Shown one piece after another: positions 41,797-52,284 of a stretch of DNA of 64,000 bases. A program made the translations under genes and the position numbers. Origin of the DNA: an uncultured Oleiphilus sp. (GTDB taxonomy: Bacteria; Pseudomonadota; Gammaproteobacteria; Pseudomonadales; Oleiphilaceae); contig CAJWBJ010000004.1 of NCBI GenBank assembly GCA_913020495.1, forward strand, positions 1 through 64,000. The letters are read 5' to 3'. Position 1 is the stretch's first letter; each line of letters begins with the position of its first letter. The notes beneath the pieces are model-generated. The model was not told where the DNA came from. It was given only the letters and a program-made list of their open reading frames with translations, and ran no database searches.

Positions 41797-41988
41797 GATA
41801 CCGAGGCTTTATAATTTAAAGCTTTAATATAGAGCAAATTTTCTTTCAGGTCTGTTTTATTCATACTCAAATAATATTAGCCATATTTTGAAAATAAAGA
41901 ATAAATTCTTAGTGAGAATTTTTATAAAGTAAAAAGCACGTCTATACTTTTTTATTATGTCTTAAGCTAACCCCTATTTAATGCAAAG

Positions 41989-42945
41989 ATGACAGATTAC
42001 TCTAAGGAGAGCCTAATGGCCGATGAAAAATTCAGACTGATAACTCGAAGTGATTTTGATGGTCTCGTGTGCGCAGTTTTACTAAAACATCTTGATATGA
42101 TTGATGATATTACCTTTGTTCATCCAAAAGACATGCAGGATGGAAAAATCGAAGTCACCAGTAATGATATTTCAACAAATTTACCCTACGTTAATGGGGT
42201 TCACTTGGCCTTTGATCATCACTTATCTGAGACTATTCGAAATGAGAAAGTAAATAACCACATAATAGATCCTGAAGCACCTTCTGCTGCCAGAGTTGTG
42301 TGGGATCACTATGGGGCTTTGGATGCATTTCCCGCCACTTGGGTTGGGATGATGGAAGCAGTAGACAGAGGAGATTCTGCTCAATTTAATAAGGAACAGG
42401 TTCTTAATCCTGAAGGTTGGGATTTACTAAACTTTCTTATGGATGCACGCACCGGTCTTGGGCGATTTAGAGAGTTTAGAATTTCAAATTACAATCTTAT
42501 GATGGATTTGATTGATTATTGTAAAAATCACACCATCGATGAAGTAATGCAACTTCCGGATGTTCAAGAACGAATTAAGCTCTATAACGAGCAAGATGTT
42601 TTATTCAAGCAGCAATTGAAGGATTGCGCTACTGTGCATGGAAATCTTGTGGTGTTGGATTTAAGGGACCAAGAAATAATACATGCCGGTAATCGCTTTG
42701 TTATTTATGCATTATATCCAGAATGCAATATTTCTATTCATGTTATGTGGGGCTTTCAAAAGCAAAACACTGTGTTTGCAACAGGTAAATCAATTTTTGA
42801 CCGAGGTTCAAAAACTAACGTAGGGGAGCTAATGTTAAAGTATAATGGCGGAGGTCATCAAGCGGCGGGAACATGTCAGATTGAACACGAAAATTCTGAA
42901 GAAACATTGAAGGCGCTGATAAAAGAAATTAATCTGGACGGTTGA
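41989..42945 (+). CDS. DHH-family phosphohydrolase (exopolyphosphatase-like)
   Basis: RSDFDGLVCAVLLK; FDHHLSETI; DRGDSAQF; YNGGGHQAAGTCQ. Start may be ATG at 42016. Confidence 0.85.
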   Translation: MTDYSKESLMADEKFRLITRSDFDGLVCAVLLKHLDMIDDITFVHPKDMQDGKIEVTSNDISTNLPYVNGVHLAFDHHLSETIRNEKVNNHIIDPEAPSAARVVWDHYGALDAFPATWVGMMEAVDRGDSAQFNKEQVLNPEGWDLLNFLMDARTGLGRFREFRISNYNLMMDLIDYCKNHTIDEVMQLPDVQERIKLYNEQDVLFKQQLKDCATVHGNLVVLDLRDQEIIHAGNRFVIYALYPECNISIHVMWGFQKQNTVFATGKSIFDRGSKTNVGELMLKYNGGGHQAAGTCQIEHENSEETLKALIKEINLDG

Positions 42946-42982
42946 AACTTGTCTCTATGACGCGCTTATCGGAAGAAAATAA

Positions 42983-43021
42983 AGTCTCTTGTAGATGGTA
43001 TTAATCTTATCTACAGAGACT
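42983..43021. terminator. Bidirectional stem-loop between convergent genes
   Basis: AGTCTCTTGTAGAT...ATCTACAGAGACT near-perfect inverted repeat in the 81-bp convergent gap. Confidence 0.7.
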
Positions 43022-43026
43022 GTAAA

Positions 43027-44115
43027 CTATTGATATTTCTCTGCAATTTCATAAAACAAATGTTCATTATCTAAAAATGCTTGTAGCATAACAGGGTCAA
43101 AATGTTGGCCTTTCCCTTCTTTCATGATTTCAATTACCTTTGAATGAGGGAATGCATCTTTATAACAACGACGAGACATCAGTGCGTCATAAACATCTGC
43201 TATCGCCATCAGTCTGGCTGAAACAGGGATGTCTTTCCCTACTAATTTCTCTGGGTAACCTGAGCCATCCCATTTTTCATGGTGAGAGTAAGCAATTTCT
43301 TGTGCATAAGTTAAGAAACTATTTTCACGTGCGCCTGACAACTCTCCTGAGTTTTTAAGTGCATCACCTCCTAGAGTGGAGTGTGTTTTCATGATTTCCC
43401 ACTCATCGGCGGTTAATTTTCCTGGCTTTAATAATACACAGTCAGGTATGCCGACCTTGCCGACATCATGTAATGGCGCGGTTCTGAAAATAGAGTCTAT
43501 AGCCGTGTCATCATCAAGTTCGTTTACATACTCAGGAAAGTGCCTGATCAATTGAGCCAGAATTTTAACGTAATGTTGTGTACGAATAATATGGTTGCCG
43601 GTTTCTTTGTCGCGTGTTAGCGCAAGATTCGTTAGAGCACTTATAATGACTTCTTGCGTATATCTTATTTCTTCAGTTCTTTCCTGTACTTTTTTTTCAA
43701 GCAGTTTGTTTTGGGCTGCAAGATCTTTCTTTGCTTGCCGAAGTGTTAATTGAGTTTGGACTCTGGCTTTAACGATAGCTGCTGAAATTGGTTTAGTAAT
43801 ATAATCGACAGCACCACGTAGTAGGCCCTCAGCTTCATCGCCTTCTTGATCCATGGCAGTCACAAAAATAACAGGTATTTCAGTCCAAGCAGGGTGCTCA
43901 TTGATTCTATCAAGTACCTCGCTTCCAGACATTTCTGGCATGTTGACGTCTAATAGAATTAAATCGATAGATTCGTGGTGTTCTTCTAATTGAGCGATTG
44001 CTTGGTTGCCACTTGTGGATGCGCGCAAATCATAATCCTGCTTTAATATCTCACTTAAAAGTCTTATATTAATTGGCTCATCATCAACGATCAAAATAGA
44101 AGGTTTACTCATCAA
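43027..44115 (-). CDS. Response regulator with HD-GYP output domain (RpfG-like)
   Basis: REC ILIVDDEPINIRLL...ILLDVNMPEMSG...TKPI; PLHDVGKVGIPD; HHEKWDGSGYPEKL. Confidence 0.94.
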   Translation of the reverse strand: MMSKPSILIVDDEPINIRLLSEILKQDYDLRASTSGNQAIAQLEEHHESIDLILLDVNMPEMSGSEVLDRINEHPAWTEIPVIFVTAMDQEGDEAEGLLRGAVDYITKPISAAIVKARVQTQLTLRQAKKDLAAQNKLLEKKVQERTEEIRYTQEVIISALTNLALTRDKETGNHIIRTQHYVKILAQLIRHFPEYVNELDDDTAIDSIFRTAPLHDVGKVGIPDCVLLKPGKLTADEWEIMKTHSTLGGDALKNSGELSGARENSFLTYAQEIAYSHHEKWDGSGYPEKLVGKDIPVSARLMAIADVYDALMSRRCYKDAFPHSKVIEIMKEGKGQHFDPVMLQAFLDNEHLFYEIAEKYQ

Positions 44116-44319
44116 ACTCTAGCTCTGTTAGTCATATATTCGGGTCATAAGTATGACCACTACGGTTACTTTAAGTATGCAGAGCAAGTGTATTAAGTCC
44201 AATTCATAAAGGAATATTTATCATTTATAAGAACCGAGTATATTTTTTGTTCGCATAACAGTCTGTAATGGTGTTATATAGGTTGCAAATCCTTTTATAT
44301 AAACCTTTGTCTTCAAGCT

Positions 44320-45024
44320 ATGATTGATGATCCATTTATTAGCGTTTTATTAGCGCCTATATTAATTAGCCAAGGAATATACACGCGTAGATCAACGCTT
44401 CAATTACCTGAAGCTAATGGAGCACGAACAGGGTTCGATGGTGTTGGTGAACCTATGAGTCTTTTAATTATAGGGGATTCAGCTGCCGCTGGTGTTGGTG
44501 TAGAGCATCAAAATCAGGCGCTTGCTGGTCAGCTTGTTTCAAAGCTAGCTTCTGATTACTCAGTATCTTGGCGACTAGAAGCCCAAACAGGGCTTAAAAC
44601 ATCTGATGTTGTGCAAATGCTTGAAGAAACCAAACCTTGCAAATCTGATGTTGTTGTTGTCTCACTAGGTGTGAATGATGTAACGAGTATTGTGAGGTTA
44701 AATGAATGGCTTTTATTACAAAAAAAGCTATGTTCACTTTTGGTTTCAAAGTTTGAAGCCAAGTTGGTTCTATTGAGTTATATTCCACCAATGGAGCGTT
44801 TCCCGTCATTACCTCAGCCGCTTCGTTGGTATTTGGGGCGTAGGTCAAGGTTTTTTAACTTGGCATTAGTTAAACAGGTTGGGGGGTGTTCAGGGCTTGA
44901 GTATTTAGATGTCAATTTCCCGGAAGAAGGTGACTTTATAGCTGAAGATGGTTTTCACCCAAGTGGTCTGGCATATGACCTTTGGTCTGAACGGATCGTT
45001 AAAGAAATCAGGCTTAAATTATAA
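44320..45024 (+). CDS. SGNH/GDSL hydrolase
   Basis: LLIIGDSAAAGVGVEH; VVVVSLGVNDVTS; EDGFHPSGLAYDLW. Confidence 0.87.
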   Translation: MIDDPFISVLLAPILISQGIYTRRSTLQLPEANGARTGFDGVGEPMSLLIIGDSAAAGVGVEHQNQALAGQLVSKLASDYSVSWRLEAQTGLKTSDVVQMLEETKPCKSDVVVVSLGVNDVTSIVRLNEWLLLQKKLCSLLVSKFEAKLVLLSYIPPMERFPSLPQPLRWYLGRRSRFFNLALVKQVGGCSGLEYLDVNFPEEGDFIAEDGFHPSGLAYDLWSERIVKEIRLKL

Positions 45025-45026
45025 CG

Positions 45027-45749
45027 CTAGTTTTTAAATAAATTGATTTCGTTCTCATATAAGCTTCGACTTTCTCCTGCCAATAGGTTTGAGTCTAAAA
45101 TAATTCCTCCGATTGATATTCGATGTATTTTTATTACCGGATTTTTAAAACGTCCAAACATGCGTTTTATTTGGTGGTAACGTCCTTCAGTGAGTGTCAG
45201 TTCCGCTTCATTTTGATTGATGATTTTGAGCAAAACGGGTCGTGTCGTAATATCTTCGTATGGGAAATACATGCCATCATGAAAAGCTTCAATATAGTCT
45301 TGAGTGATTGGTTTTTCAGTTGTTACCCTGTAGTGCTTAGTGATTTTATTGTCGGGCGACATTAGTTTTCGTGACCATTCGCTATCATTTGTGAGTAACA
45401 ATAATCCAGATGAGTTTAGGTCTAACCGTCCTGTAATGTGTAGTGTGTGTTTGGAAGGGTGTTTGATTATATCGATAACTGTTTGGTGTATTTTGTCGCT
45501 GGTTGCGCTAACAACTCCTGTTGGTTTATGCAGCTTTAGATAATACGCCTGTGTATTTAAGAGCGGTTCACCATCAAAAAAAACTTGTGAGAATGGGTGA
45601 ATAATCTGTTGTACATCGGAAGCAATGGCGCCATCTACAACTATTCTTTTTTGTGCAAGAATAAGCCTGACATCACGCTTGTTAATATTTTTTTTGCTAC
45701 TAATAAAGCGATCCAATCGAGTTTTGGTTTGTAGGAATTGATCGCTCAA
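45027..45749 (-). CDS. RsuA-family rRNA pseudouridine synthase
   Basis: S4-like N-terminus; ITGRLDLNSSGLLLLTNDSEW; LTEGRYHQIKRMFG. Confidence 0.9.
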   Translation of the reverse strand: MSDQFLQTKTRLDRFISSKKNINKRDVRLILAQKRIVVDGAIASDVQQIIHPFSQVFFDGEPLLNTQAYYLKLHKPTGVVSATSDKIHQTVIDIIKHPSKHTLHITGRLDLNSSGLLLLTNDSEWSRKLMSPDNKITKHYRVTTEKPITQDYIEAFHDGMYFPYEDITTRPVLLKIINQNEAELTLTEGRYHQIKRMFGRFKNPVIKIHRISIGGIILDSNLLAGESRSLYENEINLFKN

Positions 45750-46159
45750 AAGGAAGGTTTTCCTCGTAGGGCTTTGGTTTTCCCTCTCTGTGTTTTGGTA
45801 TCAACCCGGCGTCTTTTTGCACCTTTAGTAGGTTTTGTCTCCCTTCTTATTTTTTGAACAACAGTAATGCTACGAATTAACTCTTGAAGTCGCGCAAGGG
45901 CAGCCGCTTTATTTTTCTCTTGAGTTCTGTGTTGCTGGGCTTTGATGATAATAAAGCCATCTTTAGTAATACGCTTGTCTTTCAGTTCGAGTAAGCGTTC
46001 TCGATATACGCTAGGGAGAGATGAGTTATTAATATCAAAACGTAAGTGAATGGCCGATGAGACTTTATTGACATTTTGCCCCCCAGCACCTTGAGCTCGA
46101 ATTGCAGAAAGCTCAATTTCGTCATCAGAAAGAGAAACACTTTGTGTGATGGGAAGCAC
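45746..46159 (-). CDS. arfB: Peptidyl-tRNA hydrolase ArfB (YaeJ)
   Basis: RAQGAGGQNVNKVSSAIHLRFD GGQ domain; basic C-terminal tail KTQRGKTKALRGKPSF. Confidence 0.93.
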   Translation of the reverse strand: MLPITQSVSLSDDEIELSAIRAQGAGGQNVNKVSSAIHLRFDINNSSLPSVYRERLLELKDKRITKDGFIIIKAQQHRTQEKNKAAALARLQELIRSITVVQKIRRETKPTKGAKRRRVDTKTQRGKTKALRGKPSF

Positions 46160-46227
46160 TTCTGATAAATCCTTGGTTTAGTCGGGCTATCATTAATAAT
46201 AGCCGAGTTTAAATATTTAAAGGGTAC

Positions 46228-46479
46228 TTAACTGCATTGAGTGATTTGACCCATTTTCTTGGCCGCCATAATACAGCCTCTTTCTGTATCAGTCGCCTCT
46301 TTACAGCTTTTCAGTAAATCCTTGTATGGTGGTGACATTTTCCCAAGTACTTTCTGAGCGTGTTTAACAACTTTCTTGCATTCTTTTACGGAAATGGGGT
46401 CATAACTAGTACAGCCCTGCATAATAAGAATTGAAGTAATGAGTCCTAGACGCAAAATAATAGAATTAAATATTTTCAA
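46228..46479 (-). CDS. Small Cys-containing lipoprotein
   Basis: Lipobox MQGC; 83 aa; four more Cys in the mature part. Confidence 0.55.
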   Translation of the reverse strand: MKIFNSIILRLGLITSILIMQGCTSYDPISVKECKKVVKHAQKVLGKMSPPYKDLLKSCKEATDTERGCIMAAKKMGQITQCS

Positions 46480-46589
46480 TGGTCACCTCTACTTTGCTAG
46501 AAAAATTATATTGTAAGGTAATGATCATGATGTAAAGTAAGGTTAGTTCAGATTCAAAATAAATCATTACTAATCTTCTTTATGTAAAG

Positions 46590-48746
46590 CTACTTCTGAG
46601 TTGCCTGGACTGATGTTAGGGCGATTGTGAATACAATGTCATCAACGAGAGCGCCGCGTGATAAGTCATTTACTGGCTTACGTAAGCCTTGTAACATCGG
46701 ACCTATGCTGATGACATTAGCGCTACGTTGAACAGCTTTGTATGTTGTGTTTCCGGTATTTAAATCAGGAAATATAAACACAGTCGCTTTACCGGCTACA
46801 GGGCTATTTGGTGCTTTCTTTTTGGCAACGCTTTCGATTGCCGCTGCATCGTATTGCAGTGGGCCATCTATTAATAAATCAGGGCGTTTTTCTTGCGCGA
46901 TGCGTGTTGCTTCTCTAACTTTATCAACATCCTGACCTGCGCCACTTTTACCCGTACTATAGCTTATCATTGCAATCTTGGGTTCAATGCCAAAGGCTTT
47001 TGCTGAGTCAGCACTTTGAATTGCAATGTCTGCAAGTTCTTCAGCATTTGGGTCAGGGTTGATGGCGCAATCACCATAGACTAAAACTTGTTCAGGGAGA
47101 CACATAAAAAATACTGATGAAACGACCTTCGCTTTTGGCATCGTCTTTATTAGCTGTAGAGCCGGGCGAACCGTATTTGCAGTGGTATGAACTGCACCGG
47201 AAACTAAACCATCAACTTCATCAAGCGCAAGCATCATCGTTGCGAGAACAACATTGTCTTCTAACATTGCCAGCGCCATTTGAGGCGTGACGCCTTTGCT
47301 TTTTCTTAATTCAGTCATTGGTGCTACATATTTTTCACGCACTTCATCCGGGTCAATTATTTGAATATCGTTAGGAAGTTTCAAACCTTGTGAGGCAGCA
47401 ACGTTCTGAATTTCTGAAGGCTTGCCAACTAGAATGCAATTGGCCAGATTTCTTTGATGGCAAATGACTGCAGCATTAACTGTTCTAGGTTCATTTCCTT
47501 CTGGCAAGATAATTGTTTTATTAGCATCACGTGCATTCTCTGAAAGCTGATAACGGAATGCGGGGGGAGAAAGCCTTGTTGCTCGCTCTTTCTTGCAATG
47601 TGTTTTTAACCACTCAATATCTAGGTGTTTGGCAACTGTCGCCATCACGTCATCCATACGGTTGATATCATCAACTGGAACTTTATTGCTCATATTCGAC
47701 ATACGAATAGATGTATGAAATGTGTCGTTAGTACTCATTAATACCGGTAAGCCAGTCTTCAATGCCGATTGGCATAAACCTAAAATTTGCGGCTCAGGTT
47801 GGTAATTTCCGGTAAGAACAATGCCCGCAAGCGGGGTTCCATTTAATGCCGTCATGCAAGCGGCAAGGAGTACATCGGTTCGGTCTCCTGGTGTGACAAT
47901 CAAGCAGCCAGGAGTCAGAGCATTGATTAAATTAGGGACCGTTCTGGCGCAAATTGAAATTTTCAATACACGTCTGTCTTGTATAGCACCTTCATTTATA
48001 ATTGATAAATTGCATTCGTTTGCAACATCAATTGTACGTGGTGCAAACAAATGAGGGTCAAGTGGGATTTGCCCTAAAAGTTTGAATTTATCTGTAAAAA
48101 CTTTACAGTTATTTAAGAAATCAGAAGCAGGGTTGTTTTCATGGTTTTTTGGTGTGTCTGCTGGTGAACGCTCGTCGCCAACGAATAGTGTTTCTGTTTC
48201 GTGTTGACTAGAAAACGACTGACCAACTTTATTTAGAATGCAGCCAAGTAGGTCGGGGTGCTCCGATGACGAGAATGCGTTGGCAGCAGTTTTCAGGTGT
48301 TTATCTAGCTCGGCTGGGGTTAAATACTTTGCATCGGTAACTAAAATGACTTCAGCGTTTAAATTATTCGCTATCTCAACGTTTAGTTGATTAGCAAAAG
48401 GCGTGCTTTGATCGGGAACAAGCCCCTCGACGATAATAATGTCGTAGTTCGGTTGAAAAGCTTGATAGCAACCAACAACCTTTTCCATTAATAAACCTTT
48501 CTCCCCTCGATTGAGGTAAGTTTGAGCTTCAGCAATATTAATAGGTGTTGGGCTGTCAATATGACTAATATTTTTAGCGAAATGGATCGATAATTCGGTT
48601 TTACCTTCATTGAGCTGAACTTGGGTAATTGGCTTATAAAAGCCAACTCGTACACCAATTTCATCAAGTGCACGCACCAAACCTAAACTGACTGATGTTA
48701 AACCTGAATTTTGAACGCTTGGAGATATAAAAAGAGGTTTGGCCAT
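46590..48746 (-). CDS. pta: Phosphate acetyltransferase (long form)
   Basis: N-terminal BioD-like/DRTGG region (TPGDRTDV), C-terminal PTA domain (VSGAVHTTANTVRPALQLIK, SYSTGKSGAGQDVDKV). Confidence 0.95.
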   Translation of the reverse strand: MAKPLFISPSVQNSGLTSVSLGLVRALDEIGVRVGFYKPITQVQLNEGKTELSIHFAKNISHIDSPTPINIAEAQTYLNRGEKGLLMEKVVGCYQAFQPNYDIIIVEGLVPDQSTPFANQLNVEIANNLNAEVILVTDAKYLTPAELDKHLKTAANAFSSSEHPDLLGCILNKVGQSFSSQHETETLFVGDERSPADTPKNHENNPASDFLNNCKVFTDKFKLLGQIPLDPHLFAPRTIDVANECNLSIINEGAIQDRRVLKISICARTVPNLINALTPGCLIVTPGDRTDVLLAACMTALNGTPLAGIVLTGNYQPEPQILGLCQSALKTGLPVLMSTNDTFHTSIRMSNMSNKVPVDDINRMDDVMATVAKHLDIEWLKTHCKKERATRLSPPAFRYQLSENARDANKTIILPEGNEPRTVNAAVICHQRNLANCILVGKPSEIQNVAASQGLKLPNDIQIIDPDEVREKYVAPMTELRKSKGVTPQMALAMLEDNVVLATMMLALDEVDGLVSGAVHTTANTVRPALQLIKTMPKAKVVSSVFFMCLPEQVLVYGDCAINPDPNAEELADIAIQSADSAKAFGIEPKIAMISYSTGKSGAGQDVDKVREATRIAQEKRPDLLIDGPLQYDAAAIESVAKKKAPNSPVAGKATVFIFPDLNTGNTTYKAVQRSANVISIGPMLQGLRKPVNDLSRGALVDDIVFTIALTSVQATQK

Positions 48747-49954
48747 TAAAAAGTACCCGGAATTAATTCAAGAGTGTCATTCACAATCATAAGTTCTTCA
48801 TCGGTAGGAATAACGATAATATTTTTAGAATCAGCGTCATTAATTACCTTGTTAGAGCAATTGAGGCTGTTTAAGTCTTTGTCCAATGTAAAACCCAGAA
48901 TGAGTAAGTGGTCAGTTGTTTTCTCGCGAACCAGTGGCGAGTTTTCTCCAATACCCCCTGTAAAGACCAGCGCATCAATATGTGTAAGAGAGACCATCAT
49001 TGCTGCAATGTATTTTGCGAGCCTGAAACAGAAGATGTCGATTGCTAGTTGGCTGAGTTTGTGGCCTTGTGCTGCTTGTTCGCATAAGGTTCTCATATCA
49101 TTACTGATGCCAGATATACCAAGCAATCCGCTTTCTTTATTTAAAGTACGAGATATGTCCTCAGGGCTTAAGCCTTTTGAAATTAAGTAATCGAAAAGGC
49201 CAGGGTCAATATCACCAGAGCGAGTCCCCATTACGAGGCCTTCAAGGGGGGTCATTCCCATGCTAGTATCAACACTTGCCCCGTTTGCTATTGCTGCCAC
49301 ACTCGCACCGTTTCCTAAATGTGCTGTAACAAGATTAAGAGTATCAACTTGCTTGTTTAATAATTTTGATGCCTGAAGGGTTACGAAGCGATGACTCGTG
49401 CCATGAAAACCATATCGACGAACACCGTCATCTTTGTAGAATTTATATGGGATCGCATAAGTGTAGGCGTGTTCAGGCATGGTTTGATGAAAAGATGTAT
49501 CGAAAACGGCCACTTGGTTAAGCTTAGGAAATAGAGTAGCTAAAATATTAATACCAAGTAAGTTGGCAGGGTTATGCAGAGGTGCGAGTGGGATGCAGTT
49601 TTTTATTTCAGAAATAACCTCTTGTGTGATGATAACTGATTGTTTAAATGATTCGCCGCCATGAACAACACGGTGTCCAATTCCTACAAGCTCTAGCTTT
49701 AAGTCAAAAGTTTTTTGTAGCTCAATAATAAGCAAGTCGATCGCATGTTGATGATCTTTAGTATCGAGAGTTGACTTTATCTCGGTGTTGAGCAGTTTAA
49801 TATGTAGCTTGGCGTTAACTGAATTGAGTGACTCAGCAAGGCCTTCCGCGAGTAATTGATGGTCAATACTGTATAAGGCAAATTTAAGAGAAGAACTGCC
49901 GCAATTAATGACTAGAATGAGCTTCGAATTCATAGTGTATATTACTTGTTTCAA
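48746..49954 (-). CDS. ackA: Acetate kinase
   Basis: VINCGSSSLKFALY; GHRVVHGGE; FDTSFHQTMPEHAYTYAIP; RRYGFHGTSHRFV; AHLGNGASVAAI. Confidence 0.96.
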   Translation of the reverse strand: MKQVIYTMNSKLILVINCGSSSLKFALYSIDHQLLAEGLAESLNSVNAKLHIKLLNTEIKSTLDTKDHQHAIDLLIIELQKTFDLKLELVGIGHRVVHGGESFKQSVIITQEVISEIKNCIPLAPLHNPANLLGINILATLFPKLNQVAVFDTSFHQTMPEHAYTYAIPYKFYKDDGVRRYGFHGTSHRFVTLQASKLLNKQVDTLNLVTAHLGNGASVAAIANGASVDTSMGMTPLEGLVMGTRSGDIDPGLFDYLISKGLSPEDISRTLNKESGLLGISGISNDMRTLCEQAAQGHKLSQLAIDIFCFRLAKYIAAMMVSLTHIDALVFTGGIGENSPLVREKTTDHLLILGFTLDKDLNSLNCSNKVINDADSKNIIVIPTDEELMIVNDTLELIPGTF

Positions 49955-50004
49955 ACGGAAAGTGGATCGTAGACGGACTCTACTATCAACACAAGTTATA
50001 AAAT

Positions 50005-51216
50005 TTACTTATCTTGTAATGTGATTGCGAGTCTTGAACATTCAAAGTAAATATCATTGATTATCTTGGCATTTAAATTAAATTTTCCTAGTTCTACCCA
50101 GTTAAATTTTTGCCAGTGAGATTGCTCTAAATAAAGCGTTGTTTGCAATGCAAGGCCTGCATTACCTTTAAAAGAAAGTAGTGCTGAGCTTATATTCTGG
50201 TCAAGTAAAATATGACTGACAACTTCTTCAATGCTTTGATCAAAAAATGCATCGAGACAAGATAAAAGTCCGACAGTATAAAATTGCTCTTTTTCGTAAG
50301 GGCTTATAAATTCAGCTAATTTTTCACACATTAATGCTCGCACAAGAGCTAAATAATGTAGTGATTGCGGCTTATCATCGAGCTTGCTTAAGGCAAGTAA
50401 GCTTGCCCAGCTTTTAATCTTATCAATACCTAATAAGGTGACTGCTTTATGAATAGACTCTATAGTTTTGTTGCGTTTAAACGCAGCAGAATTGATAAGC
50501 TTCAATAGTTTAAAACTTAAAGCAGGGTCTTTAGTAATTGTTTTTGTCAGCGCAGTTAAATCAACTTCGGGTGCCTGAATTTCGGAAATTAATTTAAGAA
50601 CAGAAAGCTTGCCTGCTGCAATTTTTTTTCCTTTAATAATTTCAGGTTTAGATAAAAAATAACCTTGGAACATGTCACAACCAAGGTCTAAGCAGCGCTT
50701 GAACTCAGCTTGAGTTTCTATTTTTTCAGCGAGTAATTTCACATTGTAGCTTTTTAAGGTATTGATCGTTGTTTTAAGCTCAGTGTCGCTCATTTCAGGC
50801 AGTTCCAGCTTAATAATGTCGACAAGCTCTAAAATAGGCTTGTATCGTTCATCCATAATAAAGTCATCAAGTGCTAACGTGTAACCACTTTTTTTCAAGG
50901 ATTTTAAGCTTTCGATAATTTGGTCAGTGATTTCGATATCTTCTAATACTTCAATGATAATAGCTTGGGAGTTAAATAGTGGTGGGCTATTTAATAGCTC
51001 GGCAGTGAAGTTAACAAAAGCCGGTAAACCACCTGTCACAGAAGCTAGGTCTGTTTCAGTGAATAGACTGAGTAATACTCGGGATGTCGCTCGATTACCA
51101 TCAAAGCTTGTCAGAGCGGGCGCGCTGTCCTCGCGAAAAAGTAACTCATAACCAATGATTTCTTTTTGTGTGTCATAAATAGGTTGGCGAGCTAAAAGTA
51201 TGTCTTGTTTATCCAT
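50005..51216 (-). CDS. EAL-like/HDOD domain signalling protein
   Basis: LLARQPIYDTQKEIIGYELLFRED; LDDFIMD; HDOD region ITKDPALSFKLLKLINSAAF. EAL motif degenerate (ELL). Confidence 0.87.
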   Translation of the reverse strand: MDKQDILLARQPIYDTQKEIIGYELLFREDSAPALTSFDGNRATSRVLLSLFTETDLASVTGGLPAFVNFTAELLNSPPLFNSQAIIIEVLEDIEITDQIIESLKSLKKSGYTLALDDFIMDERYKPILELVDIIKLELPEMSDTELKTTINTLKSYNVKLLAEKIETQAEFKRCLDLGCDMFQGYFLSKPEIIKGKKIAAGKLSVLKLISEIQAPEVDLTALTKTITKDPALSFKLLKLINSAAFKRNKTIESIHKAVTLLGIDKIKSWASLLALSKLDDKPQSLHYLALVRALMCEKLAEFISPYEKEQFYTVGLLSCLDAFFDQSIEEVVSHILLDQNISSALLSFKGNAGLALQTTLYLEQSHWQKFNWVELGKFNLNAKIINDIYFECSRLAITLQDK

Positions 51217-51430
51217 ATGTTCACTTACTTGATCTGTGAAATTGACTTGATTTAATCAGCACCGATAATAATCAGGCTTTAAGGTTTGAATTTATTAAGG
51301 ATAAGTGTAGTCGATACGTTAGAACATGGAGGAAAAAAACAAAGGTAGAATGTAAAATTTAGTGATATAAAATAGATAATTATTTGAAGTAAATAAGAGA
51401 ATAATAATGTGGGATAGTTTGAAAGAAAAA

Positions 51431-51506
51431 TGGCGTCCCCTAGGGGAGTCGAACCCCTGTTACCGCCGTGAAAGGGCGGTGTCCTAGGCCTCTAGACGAA
51501 GGGGAC
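51431..51506 (-). tRNA. tRNA-Glu (anticodon TTC), CCA encoded
   Basis: Reverse complement GTCCCCTTCGTCTAGAGGCCTAGGACACCGCCCTTTCACGGCGGTAACAGGGGTTCGACTCCCCTAGGGGACGCCA folds as a cloverleaf. Confidence 0.97.
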
Positions 51507-51622
51507 GCAACTGCTTCTTCGCTGAAGTGGCGTGCATAATAGGCGAGAGTTTTTCCTAAGTCAACGATTAATTATAGAGCGATGAATTTTAATTAGTTGG
51601 TTTAAAAAAAGGCTAAAAAGCA

Positions 51623-52195
51623 TTACTGAATTTGGTTTAAACATGCTTTTAAGTTGTTTGCTGTTAAATCAAAAGCAGCTAGCGTGCCTTTTGATTTAAT
51701 AAGCTGGTAAAAACTTATTATTGTTGGTTGGTAGTGAGAAGGGAAGTTATCAAGTAGCTGTTCGAGTGTTTTTTGCTGGTCAGCCATTAATATAAGCTCG
51801 TATCTGAGTTTGTTTTCGCCAGAGCAAAAATAATAATTATGTTCCAACATATCAGGCGCAGGTTTACCTTTAATTTGAAAAACAGCAGTAGAACAGCGCG
51901 CATAGTTTGTATTGATGTCTGCGTAAGTATTTAATATTCCGATTTTTTTAGCTAGATCATAAACATATTTGACGCGTTTTTTTGCTGCTCTAGTAATGTT
52001 AGGCAGTGATTCTATTGCTAGTTGCTTTGGCAGTCCTCTTTGATATAACTGAAGAATAGTGAGGTGTTCGCTGGTTATGATTGAGCAAGAAAGGTATGTA
52101 TGCTTAAAGTTTTTTGAAGTTTCATTGATAGGTTTTGCGGAGACCGCTTGATTGATATTCGAAAGAAATAAAAGTAGAAAAAAATACTTTAGCAT
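51623..52195 (-). CDS. Hypothetical exported protein
   Basis: Signal peptide MLKYFFLLLFLSNINQAVSA; conserved-looking Cys; no recognised family. Confidence 0.5.
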   Translation of the reverse strand: MLKYFFLLLFLSNINQAVSAKPINETSKNFKHTYLSCSIITSEHLTILQLYQRGLPKQLAIESLPNITRAAKKRVKYVYDLAKKIGILNTYADINTNYARCSTAVFQIKGKPAPDMLEHNYYFCSGENKLRYELILMADQQKTLEQLLDNFPSHYQPTIISFYQLIKSKGTLAAFDLTANNLKACLNQIQ

Positions 52196-52284
52196 GTTGA
52201 TGATTGATGCCTTATGAGTTTGGTTAAATATGCTCTCTTTAGAAGTTTAGTCTAAATAATGATTATAATCATAGCGTTTATTTA

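Noticed and set aside
48774-49190. 138-aa plus-strand ORF
   Set aside because: Antisense to ackA.
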